A stretch of DNA of 64,000 bases from Mycolicibacterium llatzerense (GCF_000878195.1 NZ_JXST01000016.1:62001-126000), one strand, 5' to 3'; positions 8,384 to 17,095 are shown, numbered from the stretch's first letter. Made by a program: numbers and translations. Notes: generated by a model not told the origin, from the sequence alone.

Positions 8384-8980
8384 TCAAGCACAGTGTCCCT
8401 GGAGGGCGGCCTTAGCGAACCCGGCAAACTGATAGAAGAACGTCAATTCCCACCCGATCGGCGAAAAGTCATAGTCCCTGGGCAGCGCCACCGCAACCAC
8501 TGAACCCTGGTTCGTCGAATAGCACTGCCGGAAGACCAAGCGGGCACGCGGCAGGTGATACCGCCAGCTGACCACGATGATCCGGTGCCAGGCGCGGCCC
8601 TCGGAAAGTTCGCGCATCATCATGGCCTCGCCGCGGGTCGTCAGGATCTCCGGCTTCCGGCAGATCACCTCGATGTCCGTCGCCGGCGCGCAGGCGCTCT
8701 TCATCTGCGGGTCGCCCGGCAGATACGGATTGGACAGCACGACGGTGCGCGCCCAGCCCTGCCGGGCCAGGCTCAGTCCGTACTGTTCGCGGCCGTCGTG
8801 TTCGCCGGCCAGCACGATGATGGCGTCGGCCCGCTGCAGTTGATCGGATTTGGCGTTGGCGAACAGCGCCACCCCTGCGAGCCCCACATCGACCAGCACC
8901 ACGACCGTGACCACGGCGATGACCCGACGAATGACCCGGCCGAGATCAGCGCGCGGCATGGTCCGCAAGTTGTTCCCCAC
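8384..8980 (-). CDS. YdcF/SanA-like DUF218 protein
   Basis: A 198-residue protein with one N-terminal membrane helix (VIRRVIAVVTVVVLVDVGLAGVALFA) followed by a DUF218 domain: ADAIIVLAGEHDGREQYGLSLARQGWA, then EVICRKPEILTTRGEAMMM and IIVVSWRYHLPRARLVFRQC, the conserved core of the YdcF/ElyC/SanA group. Members of the family are linked to envelope polysaccharide or lipid-carrier metabolism but the reaction is not defined. GTG at 8980 gives a 35-base overlap with the upstream esterase; an internal ATG at 8959 (MPRADLG) is the alternative start. It is part of the polysaccharide operon on the minus strand. Confidence 0.8.
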   Translation of the reverse strand: MGNNLRTMPRADLGRVIRRVIAVVTVVVLVDVGLAGVALFANAKSDQLQRADAIIVLAGEHDGREQYGLSLARQGWARTVVLSNPYLPGDPQMKSACAPATDIEVICRKPEILTTRGEAMMMRELSEGRAWHRIIVVSWRYHLPRARLVFRQCYSTNQGSVVAVALPRDYDFSPIGWELTFFYQFAGFAKAALQGHCA

Positions 8981-9842
8981 ACATCTCGCGGTACTGCTGC
9001 CACATGCGGCGACCCAACTCGCGCTGCCCGGCGGCGCTGTAGTGCCGGTCGTCCGGGCTGTTGTACGAATCCCGCGGTCCCGGCACGAAGGTGCTCAGCG
9101 GCCACCGGTTCGGGGTGTCGGCGTGCACGGCGTCGATCGCCGCGTAGGGCTTGCCGCTCAGCTCCATCTCCTCGGGCACCATCTGCCCCAGGACGAACGG
9201 CAGGCCGGCGCCGTACCGCGCGCGCAGGTCACCGATCAGCGAGTCGAACTTGACCTGGTACTGCGCGCCCGAGATCAGCGGCACGTCGGTCTCGCCCTGG
9301 TGCCACAGCACGGTGGCGATCTCGCTGCCGGGAAACCGCGCCAGTGCCGCATCGATGGCCGCCACCGCCCGGCGGTACAGGTTCACCCGGGTCTTGCGGT
9401 CCGCCGGATCCCAGGTGTGCCCGTTCTTCGGGGTGAACGAGGTGTCGCCCCGCGCACCGGGGATCAGCAGCACCGGGCGCCCGGTGGCCTCGGCGAGTTG
9501 CTTGGCGAAGGTCGGGCCGAAACCGACGTATTTGCACGGTATCTCGTGCAGCAGTGGCTGCGTCGCCAACACCGCGGTGCCTTTGGACGGCCCGCACATG
9601 GCCCACTGGTGCACCAGCGGATGCGGCCGGTCCAACCCGTCTGGGTCGACGGGCAGCCCCATGCCGAACGCGTTGGACTGCCCCAGGATGGGCAGGATCA
9701 GGTACGGCCGTTCGGGGGCGCCGACGGCGGTGCCGCGCGGCGCGATCAGTCGCTTCACGATGCATTTCGCCTCGATCAGCAACTGCTGATGAATCGGGCT
9801 GTCGCCGTCGGGATTACGTGGTTCCCTGCGCAGGACAGTCAT
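8946..9842 (-). CDS. SASA-type SGNH O-acetylesterase
   Basis: Carbohydrate esterase of the sialate O-acetylesterase (SASA) fold, predicted to remove O-acetyl groups from sugars. Block I is ILGQSNAFGMG with the nucleophilic serine, block III is VLWHQGETD, and the catalytic histidine is in DDRHYSAAGQ. No convincing signal peptide is visible, so it may act in the cytoplasm on the repeat unit or be exported by another route. The start chosen is ATG 9842 (MTVLRREPRNPDG), preceded by AGGGGAGG; an in-frame start at 9920 would extend it deeper into the preceding lipase gene. It overlaps lipase paralog 2 by 29 bases and YdcF by 35 bases. Confidence 0.8.
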   Translation of the reverse strand: MTVLRREPRNPDGDSPIHQQLLIEAKCIVKRLIAPRGTAVGAPERPYLILPILGQSNAFGMGLPVDPDGLDRPHPLVHQWAMCGPSKGTAVLATQPLLHEIPCKYVGFGPTFAKQLAEATGRPVLLIPGARGDTSFTPKNGHTWDPADRKTRVNLYRRAVAAIDAALARFPGSEIATVLWHQGETDVPLISGAQYQVKFDSLIGDLRARYGAGLPFVLGQMVPEEMELSGKPYAAIDAVHADTPNRWPLSTFVPGPRDSYNSPDDRHYSAAGQRELGRRMWQQYREMCGEQLADHAAR

Positions 9843-11070
9843 TGACCGCCTCGCCTCCCCTGAATCGTTCTGCCAGCCACCGCAATTGACCCGGACCGTC
9901 GATGTCCGCGTGCCCGCCATCCGGCTGGAAATTCCAGACCACCGTACCGCCCAGCGAACACGCGCGGGAGATGGCGGCCTTCGTCCACGCCGCGTCGAGG
10001 AAGCTGTCCTTGCCGCCGTAGACCACCGACATGGGCGCCGACAACGGCTGCTGCGGCAACGCCCAGTCCTGCAGGTAGCGCCGCAGCCGGTCGGCTGCTG
10101 CCGCGTCGACCGGGGCCAGGTCGGTCGGTCCGATCTCGTCGATGGCGGCGGCGCGGTAGGCGACGTCGGGACCTGAGCACGCCGACAGCACCTTCCAGTA
10201 CCTGGTCGCCGCGCCCCTGCGGTAGTCGTCGCGGTTCAGGTCGGGATGCAGCCGGGCCAGCGACTCGACGATCGCCTGGAACGCCGCTTCCTGGTCCTTG
10301 GTCATGGTGCCGGCCCTGCCCTGATCGAAGATGCCGGCCTTGTCGACGATGCCCGCCACGTCGGCCGATGGCACGCTGGCCGCCGCGCCGATCAGGTCGA
10401 GTTCGGGGGCGTACGTCCGCGCCTGTTCGTCGGCGGCCCACGCCGCACCGCCGCCCTGCGAGCCCCCGAACACGGCCCAGCGGTTGGAGATGTCGCGGAA
10501 GGTGTGGCGCAGGGCCCGAACGGAGTCGATGACGTTGCGTCCCGCGGTGCGGCTGTCGGTGTACGGATGGACGCCGGGCGAACCCAGCCCCTGGTAGTCG
10601 GCGAGGGCGACGGCGAAACCGAGGTGGACGAAGCCCTGCACGAAGACCACGTTGCCGAGCAGATTCGCCGACAGCGACGGCGCACAGGGCTGGTCGATGC
10701 CGGTGGTGCCGTGCGCCAGCGCGATCACCGGCCAGCCGCCGTCCGGCGCCTTGCCCATGGGCGTGAACACCGATCCCGAGACCACTGTCGGCGCGTCGGT
10801 GTCGCCGGAGGTGGACCGGTAGACCACGCGGGCGGCCTGCAGGTCCTTGCCTTCCACCGAGTTGGTCACCGTGGGCATGGTCATCGCGCTGATCAGGCTG
10901 CCCGGGCCGGACGCCGTGAGGTCGGCGGTGCGGATCGGCACGGGGTTACCGATGCCGCCGTGCCGCAGCTTGTCCAGCGCCCAACTACCGACCTGCCACA
11001 TCACCGGCAGCGACGCCGCGATCAGGAGCACTGCGGCGATCGCGGCACCCCATTGGATCGCACGACGCAT
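9814..11070 (-). CDS. Secretory lipase-family alpha/beta hydrolase, paralog 2
   Basis: A 418-residue paralog of the protein at 5480-6709, with the same architecture: an N-terminal hydrophobic segment (IAAVLLIAASLPVMW), ARVVYRSTSGDTDAPTVVSG, LAHGTTGID, LADYQGLG and the nucleophile elbow GGSQGGGAAWAADEQA (Ser204). Asp in YGGKDSF and His in DGGHADID complete the triad. The ATG at 11070 directly follows the stop of the acyltransferase gene (TGAATG) and is preceded by AGGTGG. Similarity to paralog 1 is closest among the four, including identical stretches such as LARLHPDLNRDDYR-type sequence. Presumably acts outside the membrane on an acylated polymer or lipid. Confidence 0.8.
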   Translation of the reverse strand: MRRAIQWGAAIAAVLLIAASLPVMWQVGSWALDKLRHGGIGNPVPIRTADLTASGPGSLISAMTMPTVTNSVEGKDLQAARVVYRSTSGDTDAPTVVSGSVFTPMGKAPDGGWPVIALAHGTTGIDQPCAPSLSANLLGNVVFVQGFVHLGFAVALADYQGLGSPGVHPYTDSRTAGRNVIDSVRALRHTFRDISNRWAVFGGSQGGGAAWAADEQARTYAPELDLIGAAASVPSADVAGIVDKAGIFDQGRAGTMTKDQEAAFQAIVESLARLHPDLNRDDYRRGAATRYWKVLSACSGPDVAYRAAAIDEIGPTDLAPVDAAAADRLRRYLQDWALPQQPLSAPMSVVYGGKDSFLDAAWTKAAISRACSLGGTVVWNFQPDGGHADIDGPGQLRWLAERFRGGEAVNDCPAQGTT

Positions 11071-12300
11071 TCAGGACCACCTGGTCCGGTACCGCTTGGC
11101 GAATTTCATGACGGGCTCTTCCACCGCGTAGTACGTGACGGCCGAGACCACCAGTGTCACCGCCAGGACGAGCGCGACGTTGCGCAGCATGCCGGGCACG
11201 GTGTCGCCGGCCATCAGACCCCAGCGTCCCATCAACAGCATGAGTGGGAAGTGCCAGAGGTACGCCGACAGCGAGACCTTGCCGACGAACCGGAAGGGCG
11301 CGGTGTCGAGCAGCTCCGCCAGCCCGGACCGCTCGCCGCGGAACAGCGGCGCGACGATCACCAGGATGCCCAGCGCGCACAGCACGGCCAGGGCCGACGT
11401 GGCGTACGGGTTCGCCAGCGCGATCAGCCCGAGCATGACCACACCCACCGGGAACATCGCCAAGAAGCTGTACAGCCGGACGCGGCGGCTGAGCTTCTCA
11501 CGAATCACCTGGTGCTCCATGGCCACGACCAGTACCGCGGCCGCCATGCCGAACGCGAAGGTGTCCGAGTTGGTCAGGAAGGTCTTGGTGTAGACCGCGA
11601 CCCAGTTGGCACCCCAGTTGATCTGCGTCGGGTCGGTCAGATGCAGCGCCGAGATCATCCACGGCACGAATGCCCGGCCGATGAACCCGAGCGCGATCAG
11701 CAGCGCCGGCCCGAGCGTCACGATCAGCCACGGCCGCAGGTTCGAGCGCCGGCCGAGGGCGAACAGCAGCATGCCCAGCAGCGGGATCGACAGGTAGAAG
11801 GCGTATTCCAGCGTCAGCGACCACGACGGGTTCAGGCCCGTCTGGAAGTACTTCGGGAAGTACGACTGGGTCAGGGTCAGGTTGGCGATCAACTGCCACG
11901 GGTCGGTGATCATGCCGGTGCCGTCTTCGGTGCGGGTCGGCTGCAGCGACGCGTTCTGCACGTAGACGATCTGCAGCAGGTAGTTGCACAGCAGGAAGAT
12001 CACCAGGTAGCCGGGCAGGATCCGGGCGATGCGGTGGACGGCGAAATTCGCGGTGCTCGGCTGTTCGCGCTGCTCGATCAGGTTGCGCACGTACGGCAGG
12101 AACAGCAGGAACCCGCTGAGTGCGTAGAAGAAGATCAGCGACAGCCCGACCAGGTTCGTCTTCCAGTGGGCCGCGGTGTGCGGTGAGTAGTGGCCGGTGA
12201 CGTGCATGACGGCGACGCCGAGGCACGACAGCCCGCGGGCGCCGTCCAGCCCGATGATGCGGGCCCGGGTCCGGACCGGTGCCGATGTCGGCGCGTTCAC
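11071..12300 (-). CDS. Acyltransferase 3 family membrane O-acyltransferase
   Basis: A 409-residue polytopic membrane protein of the OafA/NolL-like acyltransferase 3 family, which moves acetyl or other acyl groups onto sugars of exported glycans. The N-terminal motif LDGARGLSCLGVAVMHVTGHY contains the conserved histidine; about ten further hydrophobic helices follow, including FFYALSGFLLFLPYV, the FLLC/NYLLQ helix and WSLTLEYAFYLSIPLLG. The chosen GTG at 12300 overlaps the TGA of the upstream lipase gene as GTGA and lies behind GGGAGCAGGA. The same frame stays open for a further 126 codons upstream but that part is the shadow of the lipase gene. It presumably decorates the polysaccharide made by this locus. 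Confidence 0.88.
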   Translation of the reverse strand: MNAPTSAPVRTRARIIGLDGARGLSCLGVAVMHVTGHYSPHTAAHWKTNLVGLSLIFFYALSGFLLFLPYVRNLIEQREQPSTANFAVHRIARILPGYLVIFLLCNYLLQIVYVQNASLQPTRTEDGTGMITDPWQLIANLTLTQSYFPKYFQTGLNPSWSLTLEYAFYLSIPLLGMLLFALGRRSNLRPWLIVTLGPALLIALGFIGRAFVPWMISALHLTDPTQINWGANWVAVYTKTFLTNSDTFAFGMAAAVLVVAMEHQVIREKLSRRVRLYSFLAMFPVGVVMLGLIALANPYATSALAVLCALGILVIVAPLFRGERSGLAELLDTAPFRFVGKVSLSAYLWHFPLMLLMGRWGLMAGDTVPGMLRNVALVLAVTLVVSAVTYYAVEEPVMKFAKRYRTRWS

Positions 12301-13550
12301 TGTCCTGCTCCCTGGGTGGATTCGAATGACGGACAACTGTTGGGCGCGGGGACGCCGTCGAAGCGGTCCTTGATCCAGTCGGAGGACATGGCCACGTCGA
12401 TGTCGGCGTGCCCCTTGGTCGGCTGGAACATGATGTCGATGACGTCGCCGAGCCGGCACGCGGCGGAGAGCGCCTTGTTCGTCCAGTCGGGCAGCAGCAG
12501 CGTGTCCTGACCCCCGTACAGCACCAGCATCGGCGCGGATGTCGGGTCCTTGGGCAGGCTCCGCTTGGCCAGCAGTTCCTGCAGGGTCGCTTCGGCCTGC
12601 GGGCTCGCGGGCCGCAGGTCCGCCGGCGTGATCTTGTCGATCGCCGCGGCCCGGGCGGTGGCGTCTTCGGTGCGGCACGACGCGAGGACGTTCCAGTGCT
12701 CGGCCACGTCGCCACGGCGATAGTCCTGCAGGTTCAGCGACGGATTCTCTTTGGCCAGGGCGGCGAGGATCAGCTGCAGGATGGCGCCCTGCTCTTTCGA
12801 CAGGCTACCGGCCGCCGCCCCGGAGGCCAGGCCGGTGAGATCGGTGGCCGGCGACAGGCTGACGGTGCCGACGAGCGTCAGTCCGGTGCCGTAGCGGGCG
12901 GCGAGTTCGTTTGCGGCCCAGGTGGCTTGGCCGCCCTGGGATACCCCGACCGCGAGCCAGCGGTCCGCCGATTCCGGCACCAGCCGGTGCGCCGCCCGCG
13001 CGGAGTCGATGACGTTGTAGCCCACCGTGGTGGCGTCGGCGTACGGATGGCCGGCGGTACCCGGCCCGAGGCCCTGATAGTCCGGCAGGCTCACCAGGTA
13101 GCCGGCCTTGACCAGCGCGGTGACCGTCGGCGAGAGACCGAGCAGCGTCGACGACCCGGACGGCCCGCATTCCGGTTGCATGCCGGACGTGGCGTGGCCG
13201 AAGACGACGATCGGCCACCCGCCCGGCGGCGGCGTCCCGTTCGGCACGAACACCGAACCCGACACCTCGGTGCGCTCACCGGTGATGCCCGACGTCGACG
13301 TGTAGGCGATGCGGGCCGCCAGCGACACCGCCGATTTCAGCCGCAGGTCCAGCGTGGGGAACGTCGACGCCGACACCAGTGCGCCGGGTACCTGACCGGC
13401 GCCCTTGGTGTCCGGTTTGAGATCGATCCCCGCAGCCGTAACGGGCCCGGCCTTTTTCGGGGGCGAATCACTCTGGCAGGCCGGTGCGGTCAGGCACACC
13501 GCGGCGAGCAGACCCGCCGAGACCGCGCGCCGCAGCCGCCGCGAGTTCAT
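12297..13550 (-). CDS. Secretory lipase-family lipoprotein, paralog 3
   Basis: A 417-residue paralog of the other lipases in the locus, but with a lipoprotein-type signal sequence: positively charged start, hydrophobic stretch AVSAGLLAAVCLTAPAC, and a cysteine at residue 25 that could be lipidated. The triad is intact: Ser204 in GVSQGG, Asp in YGGQDTLL, His in TKGHADID. Conserved framework motifs are IAYTSTSGITGER, FGHATSGM and LPDYQGLG. It overlaps the Wzz-like gene by ATGA at its 5' end and the acyltransferase by GTGA at its 3' end, so it is translationally coupled to both. Location on the outer face of the membrane is inferred from the lipobox. Confidence 0.8.
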   Translation of the reverse strand: MNSRRLRRAVSAGLLAAVCLTAPACQSDSPPKKAGPVTAAGIDLKPDTKGAGQVPGALVSASTFPTLDLRLKSAVSLAARIAYTSTSGITGERTEVSGSVFVPNGTPPPGGWPIVVFGHATSGMQPECGPSGSSTLLGLSPTVTALVKAGYLVSLPDYQGLGPGTAGHPYADATTVGYNVIDSARAAHRLVPESADRWLAVGVSQGGQATWAANELAARYGTGLTLVGTVSLSPATDLTGLASGAAAGSLSKEQGAILQLILAALAKENPSLNLQDYRRGDVAEHWNVLASCRTEDATARAAAIDKITPADLRPASPQAEATLQELLAKRSLPKDPTSAPMLVLYGGQDTLLLPDWTNKALSAACRLGDVIDIMFQPTKGHADIDVAMSSDWIKDRFDGVPAPNSCPSFESTQGAGQ

Positions 13551-14215
13551 CCCGGCGTCCCGGCGCTCGCGTCACCGACCACCCGTTCGAGGTGCCTGCG
13601 ACTCTGTACCCGATCCAGGATCAGCGCCCGCGCGATCACCGCGATGACACACAGCGCGAAACCGAGCACCGTCCCGGTCATCACGTAGGACCACACCCCG
13701 CCCACCCGCTGGGCGGGACTGGCGTCGTCGATCACGACGAGCGTCGCACCGGTACCGGCGACCAGGGCCAGCCGGGTCCCCACCGCGACCATGTCGTTGA
13801 CGACCTCGTGCGCGATCTGCGTGGTCTGGTCGGCGTCACCGCCGGTGACCGTGACGTTCAACATCGCTGTGGCACTGGGCAATATGACGATCCGGGCGGC
13901 GAGTTCCTTGTCGGACTCGATCAGGCCCAGCTTCTGGATGATCGGCGCGGTGATCTGCGAACTGGTGGCCAGCTGCCGGTAGGTCTCCATCAGGCCGAGC
14001 ATGTCGGCGTCGCCGTAGTAGGCGTCCAGCGGCGAGGCACTGCCCTCGGTCCTGACGAACACCGATGCGGTCGACTGGTATTCGGGCTTGGCGTTGTCCC
14101 AGCCGACCCAGCCCACCAGCGCGCTCGCGATGGTGGTGATCAGCACCAGCACCCAACTGTTCCTGACGAACAGCACGTAGTCGCGCACCCGCGGCACTGC
14201 GGCCGGGGTGATCAT
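13547..14215 (-). CDS. Wzz/YveK-type polysaccharide chain-length protein
   Basis: A 222-residue membrane protein with the two-helix Wzz layout: TM1 at about residues 20-40 (WVLVLITTIASALVGWVGW), an extracytoplasmic middle region beginning with the typical YQSTASVFVRT strand, and TM2 near residues 175-195 (VMTGTVLGFALCVIAVIARAL). It lacks a cytoplasmic kinase domain. Such proteins set polymer length or connect the polymerase to export. Start and stop overlap the flanking lipase genes by ATGA on both sides. It is the second Wzz-like protein of the locus besides the fused form at 15498-16967. Confidence 0.85.
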   Translation of the reverse strand: MITPAAVPRVRDYVLFVRNSWVLVLITTIASALVGWVGWDNAKPEYQSTASVFVRTEGSASPLDAYYGDADMLGLMETYRQLATSSQITAPIIQKLGLIESDKELAARIVILPSATAMLNVTVTGGDADQTTQIAHEVVNDMVAVGTRLALVAGTGATLVVIDDASPAQRVGGVWSYVMTGTVLGFALCVIAVIARALILDRVQSRRHLERVVGDASAGTPG

Positions 14216-15501
14216 GTCGCCCCCACGCAGACGTCGGCGACGCGCTCGCCGTCGAACCGCGCCTGCAGCCAGGCCAGCGCGTTCTGCATCGTCTGATCGT
14301 TGATCTGGCCGCTGTCGCCGACGCCGCGCATCACCACGATCTGCTGGCCGCGGGCGCAGGCGGCCCCGGTGGCCGCCAGCACGCCGGCCGGCGGATTGAC
14401 CGTGTCGGCCGTGCCGAATGCCACCAGCACCGGCGGATCAGCGGGTCCCGCAGCGGCACCGGGCAGTGCGACGGCGCCGAGGCGACGCTTGAGGTCCGCG
14501 GCCGCGGCCGCATCCTTGGCCTGGAAATCGTTGGGCGTCAACTGGTTCAGCGCCAGTTGGGCGGCCGCGACGTCGCGCGGGGCGCAGTCGACCAACACGT
14601 CCCACTGGTCCTTGAGTTTCGCCGAGCGGTGCGCGTCGAGATCGAAATCGGGCTGCATCGTTTCCAGGCTCTGCAGCATCCGAATCTGCAGCCGATACTG
14701 GTCGGCCGTCGCCAGCGCGGCCGTGCGGTCCGGGTCGGCCAGCGGCGCCAGATCGGCGATCGGGTTGACGGCCACCGCGCCCACCATGTTCATGCCCGCG
14801 CCGTAGGCCCCGTTGCGTTCTGCCGCGGCCCACGCGGCCAGGCCGCCTTCGCCGGCGCCGAGGGCGCCCCAGTTGGTGCTGGTGGACGGTACGGCGCGAT
14901 GGATCGCGCGGGCGGCATCGATGATGCTGTTCCCGAGGCTGGCCGTATCCAGGATGGAGTGCTGACGGGCGCTGGAACCCGGGTCGATGCCCAGCCCCTG
15001 ATAGTCGGACAGGGCGATGGCGAAGCCGCGCCGCAGATAGACCGACATCCCGGTCGAATAGCCCCAGAACTGCGGGGCGAGGGTCGGCGCGCACTTGGGC
15101 AGCAGCCCGGTGGTGTCGTGTCCGAACGAGATGATCGGCCAGCCGCCCTTCGGCGCCGGGCCCGCGGGCACTGCGATCAGGGCGCTGACCTGGATGGGAC
15201 GGCCGTCCACGCCGCTGGTCGAGCGGTAGACGATGCGCGCCGCGGTGGCGCCTGCCTCGTCGAAGCTCCGGTCACCTTTGACGGGCTTCAACTCGACCAG
15301 CGAGCCCGGGCCGTCGTCGGTGAGGTCAGGAGCCGGGAGGGCCTCGGCGCCCGGGAACATCGGCGTCAGATCTCGGGTGGGACGCGCGTCGTCACCCGAT
15401 CGGGGCGGCACCGGGCCCGACTGGCCACACGCAGCCACGGTGACCAGCACCGCAGCCAGTGCCAGTACGGTGCGCCGCAGCTCAACCCGACGTCGCATCA
15501 C
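14212..15501 (-). CDS. Lipase-family lipoprotein with degenerate catalytic site (likely pseudoenzyme)
   Basis: A 429-residue fourth member of the lipase family in this locus. A lipoprotein signal is clear: VLALAAVLVTVAAC with cysteine 25. Framework motifs match the paralogs (ARIVYRSTSG, SFGHDTTGL, LSDYQGLG, WAAAER), but the nucleophile elbow reads G-A-G-E-G-G where the others have G-x-S-Q-G-G, so the serine position (217) is glycine (GGC). The region aligned with the catalytic His (GGHA/GGHN/KGHA in the paralogs) reads GDSG here, so the histidine is also missing; only the Asp (FGTADTV) remains. The frame is intact and coupled on both sides, which argues against decay. A substrate-binding or scaffolding role is likely. 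GTG 15501 or ATG 15498 may be the start. Confidence 0.8.
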   Translation of the reverse strand: MMRRRVELRRTVLALAAVLVTVAACGQSGPVPPRSGDDARPTRDLTPMFPGAEALPAPDLTDDGPGSLVELKPVKGDRSFDEAGATAARIVYRSTSGVDGRPIQVSALIAVPAGPAPKGGWPIISFGHDTTGLLPKCAPTLAPQFWGYSTGMSVYLRRGFAIALSDYQGLGIDPGSSARQHSILDTASLGNSIIDAARAIHRAVPSTSTNWGALGAGEGGLAAWAAAERNGAYGAGMNMVGAVAVNPIADLAPLADPDRTAALATADQYRLQIRMLQSLETMQPDFDLDAHRSAKLKDQWDVLVDCAPRDVAAAQLALNQLTPNDFQAKDAAAAADLKRRLGAVALPGAAAGPADPPVLVAFGTADTVNPPAGVLAATGAACARGQQIVVMRGVGDSGQINDQTMQNALAWLQARFDGERVADVCVGAT

Positions 15502-16967
15502 GGCTTCTGGTGCGCCGCCGTCTTGGCCTCGGACTCGGGTGCGGCCTTGGGCGCGGCCTTCGCCGCCGCCTTCTTGCCGCCACCGGACTTCGGGCCGTCG
15601 GACCCGCCGATGTGAATCTTGAACTCGACCGGTTCGTCGGTGGCAACCGAGCCGATCAGCACCGCGTTGGCGGACTTCAGGGTCTGCACGGCACGGGTGA
15701 GCGCGCTGCTCGTGGTGTGCCGAATGCGGCCGACCAGCAGCGCACCATCGGACAGCGCGGCGGCAACGGCACCGTCGTTGTACTTGCCCAGCGGCGGGGT
15801 ATCCACGACGACGTAGTCGAACTGGGCGGACAGTTCGGCGAACAGGTTAGAGGTGTGGTCGCCCGCCCACAGCTCCCCCGGACGGGTGGTGGCGGGGCCG
15901 GCCGGCAACACCGCGATCCGGTGCTGACCTACGGGAACCTCGGGGATCAGGCCTTCGGCGAGGGTGTTCTCGCCGACCAGCACGGTGGTCAGGCCGCGAT
16001 CGGCTGCGCCTTGACGGGCCGCCGGCGTCAGGTCCAATCGCTGCGCCACCGCCGGGTTGCGCAGGTCACCGTCCACCAGCACGACGCGCTTGCCGGTCTC
16101 GGCGAGTGCCGCGGCCAGGTCGATCGCCACGGTCGTACGTCCATCGGACGGCGACGGGCTGGCCACCGCGATCACCCGAGCGGCTTCATCACGGTTTGCC
16201 GGCACGGCGAACCGCAAATTGTTCCGGAGCTCGCGCAGGGCCTCGGGGTAGGCCCCCTCGGCGGTCAGGTCGACCACCGGCGCGTGGCTTCGCGCCGAGT
16301 CCGCGGGCAACGCGCCCATGAGCAGCGAACCACTGGCGTCGGCCACGCGCTCGCGGCCACGAACCCGACGGTCGATGATGCCGAGCGCAATCGCGGCCAG
16401 CAGACCGAGGACCGCACCGCCGGCGATACCCATCCCGATCCGGGTGATCATCGAATAACCAAGGGGCTTGGTCGGATAACCGGCCTCGTCCACCACGATG
16501 GCGCCCGCGGCCGGGCTGCCGCCGCGGCGGGAGGTCTCCAGCTCCCCGACCAGTCCGGCGAGCTGATCGGCAACCGCGCTGGCATAGGTCTGCGCCTGGC
16601 CCGGATCCTTGTCTGTCACCGAGACCTGCAGCAACACCGTCTTCGGCAGCGGGACGGCGGTGATCTTGGCCCGCAGCTCGTTGGCGGAGATGGTGGCCTT
16701 GAGCTGGTCCACCGCACGGGCGGCCACCTGCTCGCTCATGGCGAGCGTGGCGTAGGAGTTCACGCGGTCCTGGGAGAACAGGTTGTTCTGGTAGGCCTCG
16801 GTGACCGAGGTGCCGTTCTGGGTCGCCACGAACAGCGTCGCGCTGGACTGGTACTCGCGATCGCCGAATTCCCACCACGACCAGCCCGCGACACCCCCGA
16901 CAACCGCGAGCGCCACGATCGCCCACCAGTACCGGCCGAATATCCGCAGGTACTCTTTGATCTCCAA
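15498..16967 (-). CDS. Wzz-ATPase fusion resembling a tyrosine autokinase, with altered P-loop
   Basis: A 489-residue protein with an N-terminal Wzz domain (TM1 about residues 12-33, YQSSATLFVATQNG, TM2 about 172-198) fused to a CpsD/CapB-like cytoplasmic ATPase. Walker A' VVLVDGDLRNP (295-305) and Walker B FDYVVVDTPP (383-392) are present. The Walker A loop reads SPSPSDGRTT, with Arg277 where the invariant lysine of GEGK(S/T)TT should be. The last 33 residues are rich in Lys, Ala and Gly and contain no tyrosine, so the usual phosphorylated tyrosine cluster is absent. Start TTG 16967 is chosen because of AAGGGG seven bases upstream; a GTG at 17003 is the alternative. It is the first gene of the minus-strand polysaccharide operon. 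Confidence 0.85.
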   Translation of the reverse strand: MEIKEYLRIFGRYWWAIVALAVVGGVAGWSWWEFGDREYQSSATLFVATQNGTSVTEAYQNNLFSQDRVNSYATLAMSEQVAARAVDQLKATISANELRAKITAVPLPKTVLLQVSVTDKDPGQAQTYASAVADQLAGLVGELETSRRGGSPAAGAIVVDEAGYPTKPLGYSMITRIGMGIAGGAVLGLLAAIALGIIDRRVRGRERVADASGSLLMGALPADSARSHAPVVDLTAEGAYPEALRELRNNLRFAVPANRDEAARVIAVASPSPSDGRTTVAIDLAAALAETGKRVVLVDGDLRNPAVAQRLDLTPAARQGAADRGLTTVLVGENTLAEGLIPEVPVGQHRIAVLPAGPATTRPGELWAGDHTSNLFAELSAQFDYVVVDTPPLGKYNDGAVAAALSDGALLVGRIRHTTSSALTRAVQTLKSANAVLIGSVATDEPVEFKIHIGGSDGPKSGGGKKAAAKAAPKAAPESEAKTAAHQKP

Positions 16968-17063
16968 GGTCGTGCCCCTTATTTCAGCAATGCGACAGCT
17001 CACAGATTAACGGCTGGGAACCGGACCGACCATTCAGACTCGCCACGGGTCCGGGCAACCTGC

Positions 17064-17095
17064 TTGAGCTTAGCTGGTTGAGCTGAGAACATAGT
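17064..17095 (+). promoter_or_regulatory. Candidate promoter of the polymerase gene with 7-bp direct repeat
   Basis: TTGAGCT occurs twice, at 17064-17070 and 17078-17084, with starts 14 bases apart. TTGAGC at 17064 could be a -35; GAACAT at 17087-17092 would then be a -10 with a 17-base spacer, or CATAGT at 17090-17095 a -10 just before the ATG at 17100, which has no clear ribosome binding site. The region is the 132-base divergent gap between the Wzz-ATPase gene and wzy. Confidence 0.3.

Noticed and set aside
10246..12186. 646-codon open frame opposite lipase paralog 2 and the acyltransferase
   Set aside because: Crosses the boundary of two convincing genes on the other strand and is rich in Arg, His and Gln without domain features.
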